Shown one piece after another: positions 53,935-61,026 of a stretch of 64,000 nt of DNA; the first letter of the stretch is position 1; each line of letters starts with the position of its first letter. A program made the position numbers and the translations under genes. This DNA is from an uncultured Sphingomonadaceae bacterium (GTDB taxonomy: Bacteria > Pseudomonadota > Alphaproteobacteria > Sphingomonadales > Sphingomonadaceae), in the NCBI GenBank assembly GCA_947499255.1, contig CANMNF010000003.1:186001-250000 (forward strand), read 5' to 3'. The notes beneath the pieces are model-generated. The model was not told the DNA's origin, searched no databases, and saw only the letters and a program-made list of their open reading frames with translations.

Positions 53935-54711
53935 GTTCGCATTGCGCAGCATGTCATCGACTGCGCTGATCATTTTGGAATTGATCTCGTAAGAACGCTG
54001 CGCCTCGATCATTTCGACCAGCTCTTCCACCACATTCACATTGGAGGCTTCCAGCATTCCCTGACGGATATTGCCGCGCCCGTTTTCGCCCGCTGGCCCT
54101 GTTTCAGCAGCACCGCTGGCGGCGGTTTCGGTAAGGAAGTTGTCCGATGCTGCGCGCAAACCTGCTGGATTGACGAAGCTGGCAATGGTCAGCTGGCCCA
54201 GATTGGCAGGCTCAGCTTCGCCCGGAAGCACGGCGGAAACGGTGCCATCAGGCGCAACGCTAACCGAAGTCGCGCCTTGTGGAACGCTGATCTGGGGCTG
54301 CACGCTATATCCTTGCGCGGTGACCAGATTGCCTTCGCTATCAAGCTTGAAATTGCCCGCTCTGGTATAGCCCAATTGCCCGCCGGGAAGCTGGACTTCG
54401 AAAAAGCCATCGCCATCCAACGCCATATCCAGCGCATTGCCGGTATTGTTAAGCGTGCCTTGCGTGCCGATGCGGCTGGTGCCCATCAACGATACACCGG
54501 TGCCCAGATTAAGGCCGATGGCATATTGCGTCTCGCCAGTGGATTGCTGTCCGGCAATGCGCGCATCCTGATAAGCCAGCGTCGCAAAATCGGCGCGATC
54601 ACGTTTGAAACCTGTCGTCCCGATATTCGCCAGATTGTTGGCGATAACGCGCATCCGGGCATCTTGTGCCTCCAGCCCTGTACGGGCAACTTGCAGTGCG
54701 GAAGTGGGCAT
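53923..54711 (-). CDS. flgG: Distal rod protein FlgG
   Basis: A 262-residue rod protein with ARTGLEAQDARMRVIANNLANI at the N-terminus and SNVNVVEELVEMIEAQRSYEIN at the C-terminus, both FlgG signatures. It follows flgF by 21 nt. The last codons overlap a degenerate unit of the 15-bp array. Confidence 0.96.
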   Translation of the reverse strand: MPTSALQVARTGLEAQDARMRVIANNLANIGTTGFKRDRADFATLAYQDARIAGQQSTGETQYAIGLNLGTGVSLMGTSRIGTQGTLNNTGNALDMALDGDGFFEVQLPGGQLGYTRAGNFKLDSEGNLVTAQGYSVQPQISVPQGATSVSVAPDGTVSAVLPGEAEPANLGQLTIASFVNPAGLRAASDNFLTETAASGAAETGPAGENGRGNIRQGMLEASNVNVVEELVEMIEAQRSYEINSKMISAVDDMLRNANQTL

Positions 54712-54732
54712 ATCTGTATTCCTTTCAGAGGA

Positions 54733-55473
54733 TTAACGCAGGCTCATGAGGCGCGCGCCTGTCTCATCAATGCTGGCAGCGGTGGTCAAAAGCTTGGCAC
54801 GCATTTCAAAGCTGCGCTGTGCCTCGATCATATCGGAAAGCACCTGAGTGGTGTTCACATTGCTTTGTTCCAATGATCCGCTGGTGATGCGCGCGGTTTC
54901 ATCGGCGGGCAAAATGCCGCCGCCTTGGACGCGCATAAATCCATCCAGATCCTTGGCGATAGCGCTGCCTTCGACGCTGGCGAGTTTGATGCGTCCCACC
55001 ACTTGCGGGGGTGCCTCTGGTGTTTGCGGATCGGCGGCCAGCACGCTGCCATCTTCGGCGAAGCTAATCGCTTGGCCAATGGGCACAGTGATTGGGCCGG
55101 TATTGCCCATCACCGGGCGGCCATCGCCGTTCTCCAGCACACCTGCTGGCCCCACGGACATATCGCCGCGGCGCGAATACACCTCGCTGCCATCGGGCGC
55201 TTGCAATGCGATCATCGCGTCGCCTTGCACCGCGATATCCAGCCTGGAGCCGGTGGCGATAAAGCTTCCTGCGGAAAGATCCGCGCCATACACCGCGCCG
55301 CGCCCCATGGCGCGCGCTTCCAACGCCTCGCCATCCAGCGCAACAGCCTGTGCCGCAAAGGTTTCTGCACGAAAGCCCGGTGTGTTCACATTGGCCATAT
55401 TGCTGGCGACAACGCGCTGCCGGTTCATCGCCGATTCCATCCCGGCAAAAGCGGTGTAAATGACGCGGTCCAT
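54733..55473 (-). CDS. flgF: Proximal rod protein FlgF
   Basis: A 246-residue rod protein: RQRVVASNMANVNTPGFRAET and LEQSNVNTTQVLSDMIEAQRSFEMR. It follows flgE by 5 nt. Confidence 0.95.
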   Translation of the reverse strand: MDRVIYTAFAGMESAMNRQRVVASNMANVNTPGFRAETFAAQAVALDGEALEARAMGRGAVYGADLSAGSFIATGSRLDIAVQGDAMIALQAPDGSEVYSRRGDMSVGPAGVLENGDGRPVMGNTGPITVPIGQAISFAEDGSVLAADPQTPEAPPQVVGRIKLASVEGSAIAKDLDGFMRVQGGGILPADETARITSGSLEQSNVNTTQVLSDMIEAQRSFEMRAKLLTTAASIDETGARLMSLR

Positions 55474-55478
55474 CGCTG

Positions 55479-56294
55479 TTAGGTCCGCAGGTTAATGATG
55501 GTCTGCGAGATTTGCGTCGCAGTATCGATGGCCTTGGCATTTGCCTGGAAATTGCGCTGTGCGGAAATCAGGCCGACCATTTCCTCTGCCAGATCGACAT
55601 TGGAACGTTCAATCGTGCCTGCCAGAAGATTGCCAAAGCTTCCTGCACCCGGCTCACCAAGGCTGGCATTGCCCGAAAGACCCGTCTGTTCCCAGCTTGA
55701 CGAACCCGTTTGGCGAAGGCCTGTAGGGGCTTGAAACAAGGCAAGGGCCACCTGCCCGATATCGTCATTGCTGCCATCGGTATAGGCAGCCGTTACGGTG
55801 CCATCGAAATTGACCGTAACCCCGGCCAGTTCCGCGCCTGCGCCATTGGTGGGCGGGGCAAAGGCATCAACGGTTGCAGTGGTGCTGACCGGATCGCCAT
55901 TGGTATCCAGTTCAAACATTTGCAGGCGATTGCCAAGACCATCCTGCAAGAAGTTTGTCCCATCAAGAGAGAACGCGCCATCGCGGGTATATAACGTGCG
56001 TCCAGTGTCTTCATCGCGGGTAATGAAAAAGCCATCGCCGTTAATCGAAAGGTCGGTCGCATTGCCGGTTTGCTCAATCGCGCCCAGCTCAAAATCCTGA
56101 CGCACTTCGGTAACAACCGCGCCAATGCCGCGCACGCTGCGCGGGTTGGAGGTTGTGCCATTGGCGACCAGATCGGCAAATTCGACGTTTGACCGTTTGA
56201 AGCCATTGGTTTCAACATTGGCGATATTGTGCGCAATCGCGCCAAGCTCTGTCTGCGCGTTGCGCATACCGGAAAGGGAGGTGTAAAAAGACAT
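55479..56294 (-). CDS. flgE: Flagellar hook protein FlgE (short form)
   Basis: A 271-residue hook protein: MSFYTSLSGMRNAQTEL, IANVETNGFKRSNVEF, and C-terminal NVDLAEEMVGLISAQRNFQAN. The usual length is 400 or more; the variable D2-type insert is nearly absent, leaving a FlgG-sized protein. Assignment rests on the FlgE-type start and position between flgD and flgF. Confidence 0.9.
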   Translation of the reverse strand: MSFYTSLSGMRNAQTELGAIAHNIANVETNGFKRSNVEFADLVANGTTSNPRSVRGIGAVVTEVRQDFELGAIEQTGNATDLSINGDGFFITRDEDTGRTLYTRDGAFSLDGTNFLQDGLGNRLQMFELDTNGDPVSTTATVDAFAPPTNGAGAELAGVTVNFDGTVTAAYTDGSNDDIGQVALALFQAPTGLRQTGSSSWEQTGLSGNASLGEPGAGSFGNLLAGTIERSNVDLAEEMVGLISAQRNFQANAKAIDTATQISQTIINLRT

Positions 56295-56300
56295 CGGGGT

Positions 56301-56741
56301 TTACTCCTGTGGGGTGAGGGGGCGGGTAATTTCGGTATCGCTGTACGCGTGAGGCGCTGCTTCTTCAGCAGCCGGTTCGGCAGCAGGATCAGCAGCAGGA
56401 TCAGCAGCGGGATCAGCAGCGGGGGGAGGCGGTGCTGCGGGCGCGGGTGTTTGCGCATCGATCAGCGTATCAAGACGGCGCACGATCTGTTCCAGCGTGG
56501 CGTTGCCTTCGGTGGACCCTGCCAGCGATGAGAACTGCGCCATCTGTGCCAGCATGTCCTTATTATCGACCGGCTCAAACGGATCTTGTTGCTGCAATTG
56601 GGTGATCAGCAATTTAAGGAAATCGCCTTGGTCAAGGCTGTTCAACCCGCCTGTTTGAGCGCGCGGGATTATCGCAGGAGCGCCGGCATTGGCAGTTATG
56701 CCAGTATTGGCGCCCGGTTGGGTGATTGCGGTGGTTTCCAT
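56301..56741 (-). CDS. flgD: Hook cap/assembly protein FlgD (short form)
   Basis: A 146-residue protein with the conserved FlgD N-terminus ([28 protein letters not shown] is the family core, cited in part) and [12 protein letters not shown]. The C-terminal Ig-like/tudor domains are absent and replaced by a Pro-Ala-Asp repeat tail. The start ATG 56741 overlaps the flgC stop in TAATG. Confidence 0.88.
   Translation of the reverse strand: METTAITQPGANTGITANAGAPAIIPRAQTGGLNSLDQGDFLKLLITQLQQQDPFEPVDNKDMLAQMAQFSSLAGSTEGNATLEQIVRRLDTLIDAQTPAPAAPPPPAADPAADPAADPAAEPAAEEAAPHAYSDTEITRPLTPQE
56386..56421 (-). repeat. 12-bp in-frame repeat in flgD tail
   Basis: GGATCAGCAGCA and two GGATCAGCAGCG copies in tandem encode an ADPA-type repeat in the FlgD tail on the minus strand. 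Part of the pattern of short in-frame arrays in this island. Confidence 0.8.
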
Positions 56742-57148
56742 TATTTGCTCCTCAGTGTTTCGAGCATCAATTGCTTGGCGGTTTGCATCGCTTCGACGAG
56801 GTTTTGGTAGTGCCGCGCACTTTCCATGATCTCGACCATTTCGGCGGTTTCGTTGACCGGGCTGATCCACACATCGCCATTTTCATCGGCAAGCGGGTGG
56901 CCGGGATCGTGCAGCTTGGTGGCAGCGGTGTCTTCGCGCTGCATCTGCGTGACGCGCACGCTGGAAAGGCCGGTCTGCTGGTCCAGCTCCTGTGCAAATA
57001 CGGCGCGCAAAGGGCGGTATGCCTCAGCATCGCTGCTGGCGACCGAGCCGGCATTGGAAAGGTTGGAAGCGGCCGCGTTCATCCGCACCAATTGTGCCGA
57101 CATGCCGCGCTGGGCGAGGGCAAAGATGCTCATAGGTTGATCGGTCAT
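56741..57148 (-). CDS. flgC: Proximal rod protein FlgC
   Basis: A 135-residue rod protein: [20 protein letters not shown] at the N-terminus and [21 protein letters not shown] at the C-terminus. ATG 57148 or the internal ATG of [10 protein letters not shown] (57133) may be used. It follows flgB by 1 nt. Confidence 0.95.
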   Translation of the reverse strand: MTDQPMSIFALAQRGMSAQLVRMNAAASNLSNAGSVASSDAEAYRPLRAVFAQELDQQTGLSSVRVTQMQREDTAATKLHDPGHPLADENGDVWISPVNETAEMVEIMESARHYQNLVEAMQTAKQLMLETLRSK

Positions 57149-57149
57149 C

Positions 57150-57497
57150 TTATTGGCCTTTCAACGCGCGGCTCAGCGTGTCGCTGCGGCCCTTGATGAA
57201 AGACAAAGTGGCGGAATAGCCCACGGCATTTTCGGCAAAGGCCATCTGTTCGGTGGACAGCTCGACCGTATTGCCATCCATACTGGGCATGACGGGAACG
57301 CGGTACAAAGTGGCGTTATCAATCGCACCCTGGCGCGAGGAGCCGTTTTCGCGGGCGGCAAGCGCGCTGGCGAAATCGATGTCCTTGGCTTTGTATCCCG
57401 GCGTTGCGGCATTGGCGATGTTGGATGCGATCAGGCCCATGCGCTGAGAACGCAGTTCAAGCGCGCTGGCGTGGATGCCAAAAATGCTGTCGCTCAT
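57150..57497 (-). CDS. flgB: Proximal rod protein FlgB
   Basis: A 115-residue rod protein with SQRMGLIASNIANAATPGYKAKD, the FlgB signature (cited in part: IASNIANAATPGYKAKDIDF), and a FlgB-type C-terminal helix. It opens the flg operon; a perfect sigma-54 promoter lies 42-57 nt upstream of its ATG. Confidence 0.95.
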   Translation of the reverse strand: MSDSIFGIHASALELRSQRMGLIASNIANAATPGYKAKDIDFASALAARENGSSRQGAIDNATLYRVPVMPSMDGNTVELSTEQMAFAENAVGYSATLSFIKGRSDTLSRALKGQ

Positions 57498-57538
57498 GAT
57501 CTTGGGTCCTTTGCATCGATCGGTTCGCCCACCAGTTC

Positions 57539-57554
57539 AGCAAGCGCCGTGCCA
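57539..57554 (-). promoter_or_regulatory. Sigma-54 promoter of the flgB operon
   Basis: On the minus strand: TGGCACGGCGCTTGCT, with GG and GC ten bases apart as required for sigma-54 (-24/-12). It differs from the other two sites in this window only in three spacer bases. Confidence 0.88.
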
Positions 57555-57733
57555 ATTTGCCGCTCCCAAGGCGGGCTAGGTATTCATACAGATGGGCAGC
57601 AGACGGAACGGCAGCGCGCGGCAGGAGCGGGCGGCAGGGGCAGGCGGCAGCGACTTGCCGGTGCGGCAGGCATTTGCCGGGGTGAAAGCAGCGCGCGTCG
57701 CGCCGTTCTATGGCCTGAGGAAAGGCAGCTGGC

Positions 57734-58405
57734 ATGGAATGGACATATCTGTGGGATACGACAAGCGCGTGCGTGGTGCTGGGCGGAACGCTTCTGGCGA
57801 CAGTGCTGCGTAGCGGGGTGAGCGATCTGGGGCAGACGCTGGCGGCGCTGGCATCACTGGCGCACCCCCCTTTCGATATGCTCAAAGCGCGCAGCGAAAT
57901 CGCAGGGCAGGTGCGCGCTATTCGCCGCGATGGCATTCGGCTGGCAGAACCTGCTCACCCCAGCGATGCCGAGATGGCGGAGACGGCCGATGCGCTGGCC
58001 TATCGCGGATCGTTAGCTGCCGCGATGGAGGCGCATGATCGCCATGCAAGCAAGCGCGATCGACGCCGTGTCGCGGCGTTGGCGACTTTGATGCAGATGG
58101 GCGAGCTGGCTCCGGTGTTCGGGCTGGCCGGAACGCTGCTGGCGCTGGCCCAATTGCCGGGCGGCGAGGTGATGGCGCGCGATTTGCTCGGCGCGGTTTC
58201 GATTGCTGTGCTCAGCACGCTTTACGGATTGCTGCTGGCGCATCTTGTCATCATGCCATTGGCGCGCAAAATTGAACGGCGCGGAGAAGCCGAAGAACGC
58301 GCGCGCGAAGAATTGCTGCAATGGCTGCATGATCAATTGCACCGCGATGGCCCGCGCGGCAAAGGCTCCAAACTGCATTCGGTTGGTCCGGAAGCAGCGG
58401 CATGA
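57734..58405 (+). CDS. MotA-like proton-channel protein lacking TM1
   Basis: A 223-residue MotA/PomA homologue. The N-terminus DTTSACVVLGGTLLATVL aligns with TM2 of PomA, so TM1 is missing; an in-frame stop 18 nt upstream and AGGAAAGG before the ATG show the short start is real. TM3 (ELAPVFGLAGTLLALAQL) keeps the conserved Pro and the GxxGT pattern, and TM4 has AVSIAVLSTLYGLLLAHL. It overlaps the next gene by ATGA. The canonical motA is at 48512. It could be an auxiliary stator or a regulator. Confidence 0.82.
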   Translation: MEWTYLWDTTSACVVLGGTLLATVLRSGVSDLGQTLAALASLAHPPFDMLKARSEIAGQVRAIRRDGIRLAEPAHPSDAEMAETADALAYRGSLAAAMEAHDRHASKRDRRRVAALATLMQMGELAPVFGLAGTLLALAQLPGGEVMARDLLGAVSIAVLSTLYGLLLAHLVIMPLARKIERRGEAEERAREELLQWLHDQLHRDGPRGKGSKLHSVGPEAAA

Positions 58406-58833
58406 TCACGCGCGCTGCGCCCACATGGCAATTGCTGTTGGCAGACCTTTCCCTGATTTTGTTTATCGCCACCGCAGGCGCGCTAGCCCATGCCGAAGAG
58501 GCAGCGCAGGAGCCTTCCCTGAATGGCGCACTGACTCATGGCGGATTGGCCAGCGGTTCTCCCTTGGCCGTATTGCGCGGGGAAGGGAGTGCGCGCGATG
58601 CAGCGCTGCTGGGCCAGTGGCTGCGCGATTATCAACCCGATCCGCGTGAGCAATTGACGCTCACCTTGCGCTATCGCCCGCAGGATTTCGCGTCGGCACA
58701 GTCCCGCGCACAGGCACTAAGAGACCGCGCGCGAGAGGCCGGGCAGGTGCCGCGTATTGTGCTGGAAGAAGGCGCGACTTCTGCACTCCATGCCAGCTTC
58801 GCCTTTGATCACGCACCCGAAATGGCACGGTAA
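58402..58833 (+). CDS. Short MotB-like membrane protein
   Basis: A 143-residue partner of the MotA-like gene. Its one transmembrane segment LLLADLSLILFIATAGAL resembles the PomB/MotB helix (FADLMSLLMCF type), with Asp15 at the ion-binding position. The periplasmic part is about 110 residues; LTLTLRYRPQDFASAQSRAQ followed by RIVLEEGA may be a decayed OmpA fold, but the GHTD and other peptidoglycan-binding residues are not seen. Translationally coupled to the gene before. The stop lies inside the spacer of the flgA sigma-54 promoter. No family match beyond this is recognised. Confidence 0.7.
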   Translation: MITRAAPTWQLLLADLSLILFIATAGALAHAEEAAQEPSLNGALTHGGLASGSPLAVLRGEGSARDAALLGQWLRDYQPDPREQLTLTLRYRPQDFASAQSRAQALRDRAREAGQVPRIVLEEGATSALHASFAFDHAPEMAR

Positions 58834-58838
58834 TTGCT
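58823..58838 (+). promoter_or_regulatory. Sigma-54 promoter of flgA
   Basis: TGGCACGGTAATTGCT, with ten bases between GG and GC. It overlaps the last codons of the MotB-like gene; the spacer contains its TAA stop. The flgA ATG is 54 nt downstream. Confidence 0.88.
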
Positions 58839-58891
58839 ACCCCATCAGATGACCCAGCGTGGCCGCGCCACCTGCCAATAGGAGTGTCTTG

Positions 58892-59434
58892 ATGCCGATG
58901 TCCCGCCAATGTTCCCTCCTCGCGCTGTGCGTTTGCGCAGCGTTGAGCTTTACTGTGGCCAGCCCTGCCAAAGCAGAGCCAGCCTTTGCCGATCACGCGG
59001 CCATTGATACCGCCGTCCAAGCTTTTACCGGCGCGCCTGTGGGCGCAATTGGCGGCGCGCGCGCAGGCGTTGATCGGCGTTTGCGTCTTGCCCCATGCAG
59101 CGGTGATCTGGTGCTGGGCTTTCATGGCAACCGTGTCGACATGCTCACCGTTGCCTGTCCAGATCCAGGCAGTTGGCGCATCTTTGTGGCGTTGAACACG
59201 GCCACGGGCACTGCCCCGCGCCAAGCGCGCGCTGAGCAGTCTATCGATATCGTTGCACGCGGCGATATGGTCAGCATCATTGTCGAAGGCCCCGGCTTTA
59301 GCGTTCAGCAATCTGGCGAAGCGATGGAAGCAGGCGCGCAAGGCGAATGGATCCGCGTGCGGCCCAGCGGCACGCGTGACACGCTGCGCGCCCACATCGA
59401 ACAGCCCGGCCGCGTGGTTATTTCAAGGAATTAG
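58892..59434 (+). CDS. flgA: P-ring assembly chaperone FlgA
   Basis: A 180-residue periplasmic protein with a signal peptide (LLALCVCAALSFTVASPAKA) and an SAF-like C-terminal domain (ARGDMVSIIVEGPGFSVQQSGEAMEAGAQGEWIRVR, cited in part). It assists FlgI assembly. ATG 58892 with AGGAG is the chosen start rather than the track start at 58859. It is followed at 66 nt by flgM, which has its own sigma-28-like promoter. Confidence 0.88.
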   Translation: MPMSRQCSLLALCVCAALSFTVASPAKAEPAFADHAAIDTAVQAFTGAPVGAIGGARAGVDRRLRLAPCSGDLVLGFHGNRVDMLTVACPDPGSWRIFVALNTATGTAPRQARAEQSIDIVARGDMVSIIVEGPGFSVQQSGEAMEAGAQGEWIRVRPSGTRDTLRAHIEQPGRVVISRN

Positions 59435-59438
59435 CGCA

Positions 59439-59471
59439 TGGCCCTTAAACCATCTGCAACCATGCCGTTCT
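59439..59471 (+). promoter_or_regulatory. Candidate sigma-28 promoter of flgM
   Basis: TGGCCCTTAAA (59439-59449), then 14 nt, then GCCGTTCT (59464-59471). It matches the fliC site base for base in the first 11 positions and at six of the last eight. It lies 30 nt before the flgM ATG, giving feedback control of the anti-sigma factor. Confidence 0.65.
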
Positions 59472-59500
59472 GCTAAGCGAACCAATGTAAGGAATGAGCG

Positions 59501-59812
59501 ATGTCTCCTACTGATATCTCCCGTATCCAAGGCGTAGCCGGTGTCCGGCAGGATAACGCAGCGCAAATACGCTTTGATGTCCCCGCAGCTGCCACGCCGG
59601 CGCCCGCCACCTCTGATGCAGCGGCAAGCACTGCCGCGCCCGAAGTGAAAGTTGACGCTGCACCCTCGACCGATCTGCGCACCGCGCCCGTTGATACTGA
59701 CCGCGTGAGGGAAATTCGCGCAGCAATTGAAAGCGGGAATTATCCGCTGATGCCGGCGCAGATTGCCGATGCGATGATTGCCGCGCCGTTGTTGTTGAGC
59801 GCTGAGGCATGA
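59501..59812 (+). CDS. flgM: Anti-sigma-28 factor FlgM
   Basis: A 103-residue FlgM. The N-terminal 60 residues are disordered and Ala-rich; the sigma-binding helix is DRVREIRAAIESGNYPLMPAQIADAMI (cited in part). FlgM holds FliA until the hook is complete and is then exported. ATG 59501 has TAAGGA upstream. Overlaps flgN. Confidence 0.9.
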   Translation: MSPTDISRIQGVAGVRQDNAAQIRFDVPAAATPAPATSDAAASTAAPEVKVDAAPSTDLRTAPVDTDRVREIRAAIESGNYPLMPAQIADAMIAAPLLLSAEA

Positions 59813-60168
59813 GCGAGCGTACACAATTGGCCACCATGTTGCGGCAAATGATTGCCGTTCTGGAAAATGAGCGGCAGGCGCTTGCCGGTTTGGACCTCGA
59901 TGCCTTGATTGCCAGCGCTTCGAACAAGCAATCCTTGTGCGATCAGCTTGATGCGGCGAACGATGATGCCACGGGTGATGGGGCCGCGCGCGATCTGGAT
60001 GAAGAATGTCGCACGCTTACCATTCAGGCGCGGCAATTGAACGAGGTAAACCGGCAGGTGCGCAACCTTTTGGCGCGCAATGTCGCCGCGCGGCTTGATG
60101 CGTTGACCGGCGCGTCCCCCACATACAGCGCAAAAGCGCGCACATCGCAAAACGCAGCGTCGCTTTAA
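59809..60168 (+). CDS. flgN: Flagellar hook-associated chaperone FlgN
   Basis: A 119-residue helical protein (LATMLRQMIAVLENERQAL; ARQLNEVNRQVRNLLARNV). FlgN chaperones FlgK and FlgL to the export gate. Similarity is low; the flgM-flgN order supports it. ATGA overlap with flgM. Confidence 0.82.
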   Translation: MSERTQLATMLRQMIAVLENERQALAGLDLDALIASASNKQSLCDQLDAANDDATGDGAARDLDEECRTLTIQARQLNEVNRQVRNLLARNVAARLDALTGASPTYSAKARTSQNAASL

Positions 60169-60175
60169 CTGTAAT

Positions 60176-60191
60176 TGGCACGGCTCTTGCT
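60176..60191 (+). promoter_or_regulatory. Sigma-54 promoter of the transglycosylase-flhA-fliA operon
   Basis: TGGCACGGCTCTTGCT, ten bases between GG and GC, 38 nt before the GTG start of the lytic transglycosylase gene. Third member of the TGGCACGGnnnTTGCT set. Confidence 0.9.
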
Positions 60192-60228
60192 CAACTGATC
60201 TTCGTCCATTCGCGATGGAGACAAAAGA

Positions 60229-61023
60229 GTGAGTATTGCCGTTTTCTCAGAGCAGGTTTCGCCACTGGCCGCGTCCACCGTGGCCGCGCCGCCGCAAATC
60301 CGCACCGCGATTGCCAATGCCGCGCAGCGCGAAAATGTCAGCTTTGATTATCTGTTGGCACAGGCCCGGCTGGAAAGCGGGCTGGATCCATCTGCCCGGG
60401 CGAAGACATCATCTGCAGCGGGCCTTTTCCAATTCATCGAAAGCACATGGCTGACCACGATGGATCGCCATGGCGGCGCGCGCGATGGGGTGCAGCGCCA
60501 GGATGTGCTCGCCATGCGTTATGATCCTGCCACCGCGTCACAAATGGCGGCGGCTTTGGCAGGCGAGAACCGCACAGGCCTCAAGACAAGTCTGGGCCGA
60601 GAGCCTGATCATGCCGAACTGTATCTGGCGCATTTTTTGGGGCTGGGCGGTGCGCGCACTATGCTGTCCGCTGATCCTGCGACATCGGCTGCGGCGCTTT
60701 TGCCCGAAGCTGCCAAAGCCAATCGCGCGATCTTTTATGACAATGGCTCTGCGCGCAATGTGGGCGAGGTGATCGGTGTGATCCGCGATCGGATGGACGC
60801 GGCCAAAGCGCAAGGCGCTGCCGCCCCGCCGCCTATATCATCCAGCCAGCGCGCTTTTGCCGCTCACACTGCCGACGCTTTACCAAACGCGCCAAACCCG
60901 CGCCGGGCGAGCATGGCAGAAACCTTGCGCAGCGCCTTTGCCGGAAGCGAGCACACGCTGCCGCCTGCCGCGCATGACCGGGTAAACCGCGCCTATTCGC
61001 GCCTTGCGGGATTGGGATTGTAA
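60229..61023 (+). CDS. Flagellar lytic transglycosylase (SLT domain)
   Basis: A 264-residue SLT-family lytic transglycosylase. The catalytic Glu lies in LAQARLESGLDPSARAK, followed by SAAGLFQFIESTWL. No clear signal peptide is seen; it may leave through the flagellar export system or be handled by FlgJ, as for SltF of Rhodobacter. GTG 60229 has GGAGA upstream. Operon with flhA and fliA. Confidence 0.85.
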   Translation: MSIAVFSEQVSPLAASTVAAPPQIRTAIANAAQRENVSFDYLLAQARLESGLDPSARAKTSSAAGLFQFIESTWLTTMDRHGGARDGVQRQDVLAMRYDPATASQMAAALAGENRTGLKTSLGREPDHAELYLAHFLGLGGARTMLSADPATSAAALLPEAAKANRAIFYDNGSARNVGEVIGVIRDRMDAAKAQGAAAPPPISSSQRAFAAHTADALPNAPNPRRASMAETLRSAFAGSEHTLPPAAHDRVNRAYSRLAGLGL

Positions 61024-61026
61024 GCC

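Noticed and set aside
57592-57813. Small plus-strand ORF upstream of the MotA-like gene
   Set aside because: Overlaps the MotA-like gene in another frame, no ribosome site or family similarity; GGCAGG-rich sequence keeps the frame open.
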